A DNA stretch of 64,000 bases from Conus ventricosus (lineage: Eukaryota > Mollusca > Gastropoda > Neogastropoda > Conidae), in NCBI GenBank assembly GCA_018398815.1, contig CM031615.1, positions 58,880,514 through 58,944,513 of the forward strand, written 5' to 3'. Below are positions 38,801 to 50,800 of the stretch, piece by piece. The notes under the pieces are model-generated. The model did not search any database. It was not told the DNA's origin and saw only the letters and a list, made by a program, of their open reading frames with translations. The position numbers and the translations under genes are program-made. Numbering within the stretch: position 1 is the stretch's first letter; each line of letters opens with the position of its first letter.

Positions 38801-41800
38801 GGGACCCCTTAAAAATCTGATGAAGGGGTCCCTGGGACTGGAAAGATTTTCACCCCAACAGAAGCCCTGGCTATAACTACTATTGTTGTTTTCGTTTCAC
38901 ATCTTTTCAGAAAGTTTACTGTAATAGTCGTGGAAGCAGCACTGGTGGTAGCAGTTCTAGCAGCATGACTACTGTAACTACTGCTGTTGTTTTCGTGTCA
39001 CATCTTTTCACAAAGTTTACTGGACAGAAGGAGAGCAAAAGCCTTTGTTTACAGCCCTTTTGTAGAATTGTGTAAATTTAGCATACTCATACATGAATTT
39101 TTTTTTCCTGCTTTATATTCAATTGATTTGCGTGGAATGATGTAGCTTTTTTTCTGTTTTATATTCTGTTGATTTGCAGGGAATGATATAGCTTTATAGT
39201 GTTGACACATATTTTGTTTCTGTTTTTCATTCAGTTGGTTTACAGAGCTGGATTAATTCACATTCAGGTTCAAATTACTGAACAGAACAGCAAAGCTGTA
39301 GAGGTAGTGTTCTCTGTTGTATGTGGTCCTCCTGAAGGCAGTCGAGAAGAAATGTTTCCCTAATATCCGTGGTGTATGTAAGGTATGTCAGAAACATGGG
39401 AAGTATATTTTCAAAGCTGACAATGTTCAAGTTTGCTTAATTGATTGAAACTGGTTTTAAGTAATTTTAAACAGTGAAGATTTAATTGGTTAGTTTCATT
39501 TAACTATGAGTATGACGATTTGTTTTGGAATAAATTTCCAGAATAGAGTAAAAACGTGCCAATCTTTATCAGTTCTGTCAAAAAGAAAACAAGTACAATT
39601 AATGATGTGGTTCCATATAGCCGTGATCTCAATTGTTACAAGGTTTTGTATTCATTGTTATAATTTAAAAAGAAAAAATTCTTGACATTTAGACTTTGGA
39701 TTCTTTGTTATTACAATCTTTTTTTAGCAGTAGAACAAATATGGCTTTAATTATGTTCGCATTTTGATAGACTTGATTCTGATTGTGTAATTTATGTTGC
39801 ATATTGTGGATTAAGTCTGATTGTGTAATTTATGTTGCACATTGTGGATTAAGCTTTATCAAGGTGATTTACTTTCGTTTGATGTTTCTCCATTATATTA
39901 CTTACACTGAAAGTGATCTGGGGTTATAAAAAATATAATCATGAAAAGTTGAGCAAAGTGTATCCACATTGGTATGGACATAAAGAAAGTTTTGGATGAT
40001 ATAGCCCCCACATAGCAAGTCGGCTTTTGAAATATGAAAAACGTTCATCCCATACTTGTATCGGTTTCCATGTAGTTTGCCGACATTTGGCTTTAAACAG
40101 TTAGCTGTATTTAGATAAGCATTGAATGCAGCCTTGACTGGTTATGATTTTAAGGCCTTTCAATGTGAAAACAAGAAAAACTGAACAGAGCATGCGTACA
40201 ATGCGTATTTTCACTCCTCGCTTCGTTTGACCACTGCTGTCAGTGTGCATGGCTTGCTTTTTGTTTTCAGATAGTTTAGGCAGCTACGAGAATGTCCAGC
40301 TTTCTGGTATCAGTAAATCATCTGTGTCAGGTTAGCCTCATTTTGCTATGGTCATTGTCTGGTAAGTCAGTGGGTGATTTTGTGTTCATGTGAAGCCTCT
40401 TCATTGAAACTGTTGCTTTATTGATCATGCATAACTCGTTACCTTGTAGTTGAAGTCTGTCCATTATTTTGTGTGTGTGTGCGCGCGCGATGGAACCTTT
40501 TTGTTTTTACTTCTGGCGGCATTTCAGAGGGAAGGAGAGTTTGTCGGGGAAGGAGTGTTTGTCTGGGAAGAAGTGTTGGAGTCTTTATCAGAGGAACCTT
40601 TGTAGGGGAAGAAGTCTTTCTTGAGGGAGGTGTCTTTAAAGAGTCTTTGTAGCGGAAAGAGTCTTTGTAGGCATTGTCTTTGTTAGTGATAGAGTCATGG
40701 AGTCTTTTTTGGGAGAAGGAATGTTTTTTTTGGGGGACGACTCTTTGTCAAGATTGGACTCATTGTGAGGAAGGACTCTTTGTTAGGGAAGGGGTCATTG
40801 TAGGCAGAGATTTTGTTAGGGAAGGGGTCATGGAGTCGGTCTTGGGGAAGGACTCATTGTTGGGAAAGGACTCATTGTTGGGGAAGGAACGTTTGTTGGG
40901 GAAAGGGTTATTGTAGGCGATCTTTGTTAACGAAAATCATGGAATCTTTTTTTTTTTTTGAAGGGGGGCTTTTTTTTTGGTGGAAGGATTCTTTGTTGAG
41001 GAAGGACTCATTGTTAGGGAAGGAGTCTTTGTTGAGGAAGGACTCATTGTTGGGGAAGGAGTCTTTACAGTCTGTGTTAGAGAAGGAGTCATGGAGTCTC
41101 TTGTGAGAGGAGTCTTTCTTGGGGAAGGAGTCGGGGAGTTTTTTTTCGGAAAAGGAGTCTTTGTGGGCTTTGGAGTCAGGAAGTCTTTGTTGGGGAAGAA
41201 GTCTTTGTTGGGGGAAGGAGTCATAGTGGGCAGAGTCTTTGTTAAGGACAGAGCCATGAAGTCTTTGTTGGAGAAGGACTCTCTGTAGCAGAGTCTTTGT
41301 TAGGGAAGGAGTCATTGAATCTTTGTTTGGGATGGAGCCTTGAAGTAGTCTTCTTTGGGGAAGGAGTCGTTCTTGGAGGAGTCTTTGCTAGGGAACAAGT
41401 CTTTGTTTGGGAACAAGTCTTTAGGAGTCTTTGTTGGGGAAGGAAACTTTGTTTAGGGGAAGAGTCTTTTTTTTTTCAGGGAGAAGAGTCTTTGTTGGGG
41501 AAGGAGTCTTTGTTGGGGAAGGAGTCTTTGTTGGGGAAGGATGTGTTTTTGTTGGGAAAGGAGTCTTTGTTGGGGAAGGAGTCTTTGTTGGGGAAGGAGT
41601 GTTTTTGTTGGGGAAGGAGTCTTTGTTGGGGAAGGAGTCTTTGATGGGGAAGGAGTCTTTGATGGGGAATGAGTGTTTTTGTTGGGAAGAAGTGTCTTTG
41701 TTGGGGAAGGAGTCTTTGTTGGGGAAGGAGTCTTTGTTGGGGAAGGACTGTCTGTTGGGGAAGGAGTGTTTGATGGGGAAGGAGTGTCATTGTTGGGGAA

Positions 41801-44800
41801 GGAGTCTTTGATGGGGAAGGAGTCATTGATGGGGAAGGACTGTCTGTTGGGGGAGTCTTTGATGGGGAAGGAGTCTTTAATGGGGAAGGAATCTTTGTTG
41901 GGGAAGGAGTCTTTGTTGGAGAAGGACTGTCTGTTGGGGGAGTGTTTTTGTTGGGGAAGGAGTGTCATTGTTGGGGAAAGAGTCTTTGTTGGGGAAGGAG
42001 TCTTTGATGGGGAAGGACTGTCTGTTGGGGGAGTGTTTTTGTTGGGGAAGGAGTGTCATTGTTGGGGAAAGAGTCTTTGTTGGGGAAGGAGTCTTTGATG
42101 GGGAAGGAGTCTGTGTTGGGGAAGGACTGTCTGTTGGGGGAGTCTTTGATGGGGAAGGAATCTTTGTCAGAGGGAAGGGTCTGTGTTGGGGAAGGAGTGT
42201 CTTTGTTGGGGAAGGAATGTCTTTGTTGGGGAAGGAGTCTTTGTTGGTCAAGAGTCTTCATTAGAAAAGTCTTTGTTGGGGAAGGAATCTTTGTCAGAGG
42301 GAAGGGTCTGTGTTGGGGAAGGAGTGTCTTTGTTGGGGAAGGAATGTCTTTGTTCGGGAAGGAGTCTTTGTTGGGCAAGAGTCTTCATTAGAAAAGTCTT
42401 TGTTGGGGAAGGAGTCCTTGTCAGAGGGAAGGGTCTGTGTTGGGGAAGGAGTGTCTTTGTTGGGGAAGGAGTGTCTTTGTTGGGGAAGGAGTCTTTGTTG
42501 GGCAAGAGTCTTCATTAGAAAAGAGTCTTTGTTGGGGAAGGAATCTTTGTCAGAGGGAAGGGTCTGTGTTGGGGAAAGAGTGTCTTTGTTGGGGAAAGAG
42601 TCTTTGTTGGAAACCAGTCTAGTTTAGGTAGAGTAAAATGTTCCAAATAGAATGTTTTAAGGGGAGGGGGTGGATCTTCATTTGCAGTGTTTTTGATCAC
42701 GTACAAATGGAAGCACAACACTCTCTGAAGTTGAAAATCACATTTAGAAAAATCATGAAACGGGTTAGAACATATGTTATAGTTCATTTGTCAGAGGTCT
42801 CATCATCTCTTGATAATTGGCTGTGGGGGGTATGCAGTTTGAGGAAAATTTTATCAACTCCCTCAGACTGGCAAGACTTGAAGTTTGTGTGTGTGTGTGT
42901 GGTATTGGTACAGCAAGCTTAAAAACTTCAGTGAGTGAATATGTCCTTACAAATTCTTGCTCGATAAAATTGCTTTGGCCTTGGCTTCTTTGAACCATAT
43001 GACTGTGCTGGATGCACTCTGTTTGAAAGCTTTCAACCTGCTGCATGCAAAGGTGCACAGGTTTGACATTGAAAGTGCCTGTTACAGGTGAGGAAATCCT
43101 CGGGTCCCATTAATCGGTGCTATTGAAAACCCTTGTTTGAGGGATGATCATCCCACGGTTTTCAGTAAGAGGGAATGAATACACCTTGCTCTGAGATGGA
43201 TTTGAAATCCAGCCTAGGTTCTTAATGTGAGGCCTCACTGTAAGCAGTAGTGTAAGGAAATACAATGATGGGAGGTGGGTGGTGGTGCATGTATGTGTGT
43301 GTGTGTGTGTGTGCAAGTACAGCGTGTGCTTGTTGTGCACGGCATCTGTTGGCTCCTGTGTGAAGATCAAGGAGCTGGGGGGAGGAGTGGGGAGAGGGGG
43401 TAAGGGAAGAAGGGGGGGGGGGGGGGTAGTAGGGGAGAGGAAGAGGTTAGGGTAGGGAGAGTTCTCGGCCATGTAATAATATAGTCATGGTGTTTACCAG
43501 TTTACTCAAGTATGACACTGTAATTCAGAAAGATGGAAAAGTTGGAAGAGTTGTTTATATATGATTGGTGTGCAATGCGCAGGAGCTTATGTGAATTTTT
43601 AAGCATGTATCTGTGCTTGCGTCTGTGTTAACATGTGTGTATTTGCCTGAATTCAATATGTATTTGTGCATGTGTTACTGTTAGTGAGAGAGGGAGAGAG
43701 TTTGTGTCCTTGCCCACGTGTTGACGTGTAGATTTTTGGAGGGGGGGGGGGGGGGATATGTATATATGTGTGTGAAATTTCGTGTTGATGAACATAATAT
43801 TTTTTGGTTTAGATTTGGGGAATGATGCTATTTTGTTTTCTCTTTTCAGACAGTGGCCCTCAGACCTCAGGTGGGAAGACCAGCAGCAATGCCATGAGTG
43901 ATGAGGTAAGACCCGGGACTGGCAGGTCCCTTAAATCGTTAGCCACCTCAGAATCCTTGTAGGGGGCAGATAACCCCAGATCCAACTTGTACTGACAAAG
44001 CAGACACAAGTAAATTAGCACCTTTAGTAGATTTCTTTAAATGCAGGCAAATAGTGTTCCATTAAACTCGACAAGGCAAGTTAACTGTCATTTAAACCCT
44101 TGAACTTCAAGGGTGAACCAGTGTTTCAGCACTTTAGCAGGAGTCTTCTCCCTTGCACTAGAAATGTTTGTGTTGCAGCATGTTTCATATTTATGCACAT
44201 GCTGATGGGGGAAATCAGCATGGCAGTAACTGATGATTGCTGTGACTATCCCAGCATGTGGGTAATCAATATTGTTCTAGGTCAGTCTTACAGTTTCAGG
44301 ACGTGGATTTGGATTTTAGTCTTGGCCCATTGATTTGTACAAAGAGATCTGATTTGACATTGCTTGCAGCGTTGATGTGACCCCAACAGTTGGCCAGGCA
44401 ATAAATACAACTGGTTATTGTATAATGGATAGCAGAGATGACGGAATTGGTTTTGCTTACACTGAGGCCAGCACTGAGGGAAAAAAAGTGTATTTTAGTT
44501 GAAGTATTGCTCTGAGGCGTTGGTCTAAGCAAGGGTTTTTTTGTGTTGTTTTTTTGTTTATGCCTTTAAGTTTTTGATGTTAAAGTGTATACTAGTGAAG
44601 AGAACAAAGTCTTTTTTTCATGCTTCTTTGTGCTTTTCATTCCTCATCTTACAAAAATTACCATGTCACTTGCGTGCCCAGTCACCTGAATTCTGTGATG
44701 TCAGTCTACATAGAGACAGGTGCAGTTTCACCACATGTTTGTGACTGAAGTGATAGGAACATGATGAGTCCTGTCCACAACGCCTTGTTCATTACTCGTC

Positions 44801-47800
44801 AGGCTGTTGCAGTGTATGAAAAATTCGAAACGTGTTGATATTTTTATCTTTAGTATTGACTAGTTTTGGAAAACACATAAGGTGTACCAAGAATTTCAGT
44901 AATAAGTGGCATTTTCATCTCACATGGGAAACGCCTTTAGCAAGTGAATCAGACTGAGTTAGAGCGATGTGTTCAAAATCAAAATGGCAAACATACAGAG
45001 TGCATACAGGTATAACGGAAACACAAAACCAAACGAACAAAAAAATAAAAACAACAAAAATCCTTACATTTTAAGCAAAAGTTTGTTTTCTGGAGAGTAG
45101 GAAAATGCTCAGGCAAAACCTGACAGAAAAACAAAACAAAACATTGATTGATAAAGAGAATGAAAATGTTCTTTGCTGTAATTACTCTAACTGGAATAAA
45201 GTCCCCTGTGTTTCTGAGAAATTTCCAGTCATCAAGATTCAGTGCTTCTGTTGGTTATGATTTTAAGTCTTGGCTTTTTATATCATGAAGAGTTCCGTTG
45301 TTAACTTCCAGGCAGCCTTTATGTGATGTCCAAGGTCGGTTGGACTGCTAATGTCTTGACTTTGTGTGACATGTCTTGAGCCAATACAGACGAAAAAAAT
45401 GACAATGAATTACAGTGAAAGCGAAGTATGCTGCAATTCACTTCTTGCTTTTCAGCAGGGAGGCACAACAGATGATTGCCTGTGTCCTGTTGCCATTGGT
45501 AACCATGGTTAGCAGGTCTGAGGATTCCTCTCAAGATGAAACAGCTGTTGTTTAGCTAAAGCTTCGATTAAATTCTTGTTTTTTGCTACTCGTTTGAAGG
45601 GAACTTTTCAGGTTTTATGGGTCGGATATTTGTGTATGTGACTGTTTTTAATCCCATCATTGGAATAGCCACATTCTGTTGACTGGGATGATACTCAAAT
45701 ACAACGCCAGTGCACACAGATGTTATTTTTTTCTGTCCCATCGTCTGTGTCACCCCAGTGGCATTGCACCCATGCACCTCATTCTGACCCTCTGTCCACA
45801 GCCGCAGCCTGGCCCTGCCCGCCATAGCCCAGGCACCGGCAATCCACAGGGAGCAGTCCGTGTCAGGTTGTCAAGAGGCAACCCACCGAGGGAGACACTG
45901 CACTGCTGCCGAGTCATTTTGGTGGTGTTCAGTGGCGCCTGTTCTGGTCCAACATACGCATGATGCCATTTACTAAGCCCTCTGCTGATGACAGTAATTG
46001 CTTAGTCGCGGAGCTATGGACACAGGTTTTACTTGTGTGTGTGGTCTATCCTACTGGCACAGAGGGCCGACTCTTCCAGGAAGGATGGTATGAGATTTAA
46101 CTTGTGGGCAAATTTTCATTTTTATTATAATGCATTCACGCACAGGACTATGTTTTGAAGTCTCATCCAGATGTCGTAGAGTGGCTTGGGAGTTTTGCTT
46201 TGATGTGGACTCTGATGGGGAAAGAAATCATCTAACCTGGAAGACTCGGTTGTAGACTCAGCCCAGGATGCCTGAATGAAAAGAACTTGGCTTGGGTAAT
46301 GAGGGCCAAATTCCATTAAAAAATCTCTTCAACTCTTTCATCACTATGCTAACCTCAGATTTCAAGTTGCTGAAAATAAGCATTGCTGCAGAGATTCTGT
46401 GGGGTACTGGATTTATGGGTCTGTAACTTTTGACCACCAAATCAGTTGCTATCATTCATACACCATGACAAAGATGATGCAAAAAGAATTGATTTAGTGT
46501 GCTATCAGAAATGACAGGAAACCTAAAAATGGAATATACATACCAGCAAAAACTGAGTCACAGCACGCTTGTGGCCTCAAGCAGCACTCGTTTGCTTGTT
46601 TTGTTTTTGTTCTTGCTCCAACCAGTCATATAGCAGCTGTGGCAATGAAAGGGTTAACCACCCCACATGGGGCAGGGACAGTGCGGAAGGATGGAATTGA
46701 TTGCCGATGAGAATTTCGTTTTGTTTTTTTGCAATCCAGGCTGTCGGGAGATATCTGTTTTTGTAGTTGATGCTGTCAGGAGATATCTCGTCTGTCTTAC
46801 TTTCCTGGTGACTTTGAAAGTACACTGACAGCTGTGATTTGGGATGGCGTGTGATGTAACGACTTGTTTGTTGCCTGTCCCACAGGAGGCCCCTGATTTG
46901 CCATCTAGGAACTACAGGCCAGAGGGTAAGAACCTTGTTTTCAGTACTTAAATTGCCCTGTGTCTTTTCCAAAGGAGACTCGTTGACTTCTATTCTCTTA
47001 AAACCCAATACAGTGTGGTACTTTTTAGAGGTTTAGTTTGCATTATGATGATTTTTTTTTTCACGCACAGGCACTGACACAATTGTTCCCTGATGTTTAA
47101 CGATAGTTCATGTCATTGGAGCCCTCCGGGGTTGTGACCTTGTCGTGGTCGGAGGGCTTGCGCGGTCCAGTGATCCCTTAGGCTTTGCTGGCGGGGTCAT
47201 CAATACTTGGAGATAGGCTGGTTTTTTCAAGCTGCTTCTAGGTCCGAGAAGCTAAGATGCTGTCTGGCCTAAGCATAACGTGGTAAGGAGTTGATGCCCC
47301 GGGTAGGGCTTCCCATGTCAGATAGGCTAAGGGTGAGGATCCTGACTAAGAGTAACCCGCCTTTCTCCTTTTCTTGTTTTCTGCCTTTTATTTGGCCCTT
47401 TTCTATCTTCGTCTCCCCTTCAAGTCTTCTTTTCCACACTCCTTTTCTCTCTGTGGTCTCCTTAAGATCCGCCGCGTTTGCCGTGCGGTGCGACCTGTGT
47501 CGGAGGGGGATGAGATCCTGGTGATTGAGAGGGCCAGTGCTTGAGGAGGCCGGTGCTCTCAACACATCACTTTGGCTCGGACCTCTCCTAGACAGGGAGT
47601 ACACTTTGGCCCGGGTGTACTAATCGGCTCCCTTCTTGGGGCTGGGTCAAGACAGGCAGTTCCCCTGCTGGCCATGTGAACCCCTGCAGTGCTCAGCTCT
47701 CTGTTCCCGGGAGTTGAGCATGATCAGGGGGGATAGGGTTGGTGGTTTCTGTTTGTCGTATATCTCTCCTGAAGCCTGGAAGGGTCAAGACATTGGTTTC

Positions 47801-50800
47801 TTGGCCCTGGCCCCTTAGTTGGACTCCATGGTGGGTGGGTAAGGGAGAGATGAAACATAATAAAATAAATATGGCTTTTTCCAAAAACATCCCCCCCAAA
47901 AAGAAGAGGAAGGCAGCATCCCCTATTTCAGGGGTTCTTTATTCAGATAGCGATTCAGATACAGAGGTAAGACAGAGGACAGGTTTCTGGGCTTCCTGGC
48001 TCGTGATGGAAGGGACGGAGCAGGAAAGACCCCTTTCAGCTCTGAGTCCTTTCGCCATACAGAAGGGCTTTCAAGGTTTGGCGGGTGACCCTCGGTCCAT
48101 CAAAAGGTTGAGGAATGGCTCGTTTCTGATTCAATGTAGATCACAAAAACAATCCGAGCAGCTGCTGAGGGCAACAAAACTCGTGGACAGGGAGATCAGG
48201 GTGACTCCCCATAAACAGTTGAATTCGTCGAAAGGATGATTCGCTGCCGAGATTTAACAGGTGTCTCAGAGGCAGAGATCAAAACGGAACTGGCGTCCCA
48301 GGGTGTGACGGAGGTGCGCAGGGTGACGGTAAAAAAAGGTGCAGAAAGAGTGGCCACCAACACCCTCTTTCTGACATTCTGCAACCCTGTGCTGCCTCCG
48401 GTCATCAAAGTTGGTTACCTGAACGTCCGAGTTCAGCTGTATGTTCCGTCCCCATTGAGGTGCTTCAGATGCCAGAGGTTTGGCCATGTCAGAGACCGCT
48501 GTTCTGGGCAGGAGGTGTGCGGTGTTTGCTGCAAGGCAACTCATGATGGGCCGTGTAAAGATCCGGCACATTGTGCTAACTGTGGTGGCGACCATCCCTC
48601 CTCTTCAAGAAACTGTCCTCTTTGGATTCAGGAATCCACAATACAAAGAGTCAAAACAGAAAAGATCTCCTTTTTTGAGGCCCGCAAACAGGTTGTGGGC
48701 AGTCAGACACCAACAACTTCATATGCTTCGGCCGTAAAGACAGTTCCCACAGTTCCTACTTGGTCAGTCTGCTGCCAGACTGATGACTTCACGTTTTCTA
48801 AGACATTGCAAGGAAGAATTGTCAACTCTGGTGGAAGCAGGTCCACCACCTCCCAACCCAAAGTGAATGCCCCTGGTGGAGGCAAAAAATCCGCCACCCC
48901 TCAGACTGCCCAGCAGTCTACAACATCTGCTGCTGGGCAGATTAAAAAACCAGCAATCCCGCCTCGAACTCCTCTGTCCAGTGCCCGTGCGGACAAGGGA
49001 GTTCAATCCAGTGTGGAGATGGTGGAGATGAGGAAGAAACCTCCACCGTCTCCCAAATCCAGACCTTCTTCACCTGTTGGCAAGTCTGCCAGCAGGTCTG
49101 AAGACCAACACAGTCCAGTGAAACTAAGCAATAAATTTACACCTTTAGAAGCAGATGTTGATGAGGAGATGACCTGATCTCTCTCCTTTTCGCCCTCTGC
49201 ACCATGGATAGTACAGTATTCCATTGGAATATCCGTGGACTAAATTCCAACTTTGAGGAGCTGCAGCTTCTGTGTCAATCTATAAAACCTTCCGTCGTGG
49301 CTCTTCAGGAAACTCAAATTCAAAGCCAGAAGACCTTCACTCTTTCTGGCTTTAATATTCTTTCAAAACCTGCACAACCATCCACGTTGGGACTGTCGGG
49401 CGGTGTTGCCCTTCTCATACACAAAACTCTGCTGTATAGTCCTGTCGCTCTGTCTACCTCCCTTCAGGCTGTAGCTGCGAGAGTCACTCTCCACAAGACT
49501 ATGACAATCTGTTCTCTTTATCTACCACCTTCTGTCCCGGTTTGTCGTCAGGACCTTGTCAGTCTGATAGGAGAACTTCCTCGACCTTTTTTGCTGTTGG
49601 GTGACTTTAACGGTCACAATCCTCTTTGGGGTAGTGTCAGTACGTCATCCAGAGGTCTGCTAATTGAGGATGTCCTTTTGGATTTAGATTTGTGTTGTCT
49701 GAACGACAGATCTGCAACTTACCTCCACTCTTCCACAGGTTCACTTTCGTGTTTAGATTTGTCGATTTGTGACCCCTCGCTGGTCCTGGACTATGAGTGG
49801 TCTGTCCATGACAATCTGCACGGAAGTGACCATTTCCCTGTCCTTCTACAACCCGTAATAACTGAACACGTCTCTGTCTCTCAACATCTAAATTATAAGA
49901 AAGCAAACTGGGATCTATTTGCAGCCACTATTTCTAAGGAATTCCAGGACACTGATTTTCTTCAGAGTCCGGACCCAGCTGAATCTCTAACACTGTGATC
50001 AAATGTGCTAAAGCTTGTATTCCAGTGTCTTCCGATAAACTTCAAATGCCAAAAACACCCTGGTTCGATTCAGACTGCCAACAAATTTCCAAAGTTCGAA
50101 AACGGGCTCAGCGTCGGGTATACCAACGACCTTCGGGTCCCAACGCTCGAGCCCATCAGAAACTCCGTACTAAATCGAGACACACTTTTAAAATCATAAA
50201 CGTCGGTCCTGGAGAAGCTTCTGCTCCAGGCTGACATCGAAAACTTCCAAGAAAAAAGTGTGGAACATCATTAAGAAAATCAAAGGGAAGAACACCTGTC
50301 CCACTGTGAACCATCTCAAGTTTTCGGATTCTTTAATAACGGAGAAAAAAGCAGTTGCTAATCTGCTTGCTTCAACCATTGAAAAAAATTCCTCCTCTTC
50401 TTACAAATCGGCCACTTTTGTCAAAACAAAGCCCTTAAAGAAAAATCACCCTGCAACTTTTCGTCAGACAACATGGAAGACTACAATCTTCCTTTCACGT
50501 TAAACGAACTGAAATCTGCCTTACTCTCTTGCAGCGATTCCTCTCCAGGTATAGATGAAATCCATTATCAACTGTTGAAACATCTTCCACAAGAAGGTCT
50601 GAACATACTGCTACAGGTATACAACCATGTGTGGACTGCAGGTTTCTTTCCACCCTCTTGGCGAAAAGCCCTCATTATTCCCATCCCCAAACCTGGAAAA
50701 GATCTTTCTAATCCATCAAACTACCGTCCCATAGCTTTGACCAGCTGTGTCTGCAAATTGATGGAGAAAATGGTCAATGCTAGACTCATGTGGAAACTCG

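Larger units (their letters stand above)
38020..39030. repeat. ~120-bp tandem duplication interrupted by hAT copy 1
   Basis: GGTAATAGTCATGGAAGCAG at 38042 is matched by TGTAATAGTCGTGGAAGCAG at 38920. TTTTCGTTTCACATCTTTTC at 38889 is matched by TTTTCGTGTCACATCTTTTC at 38989. The hAT element inserted within the first unit. Confidence 0.65.

Noticed and set aside
40674..42627. Many overlapping ORFs on both strands ([11 protein letters not shown] and [11 protein letters not shown] repeats)
   Set aside because: The 18-bp satellite is stop-free in several frames. The overlaps on both strands show the openness comes from the repeat period.
45802..45866. Possible phosphatase tail exon (acceptor ctctgtccacag, [19 protein letters not shown])
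   Set aside because: Its 65-bp length would break the phase between exons ending 43905 and starting 46886, and the donor GTTGTC is weak. It might be real if a nearby base is wrong.
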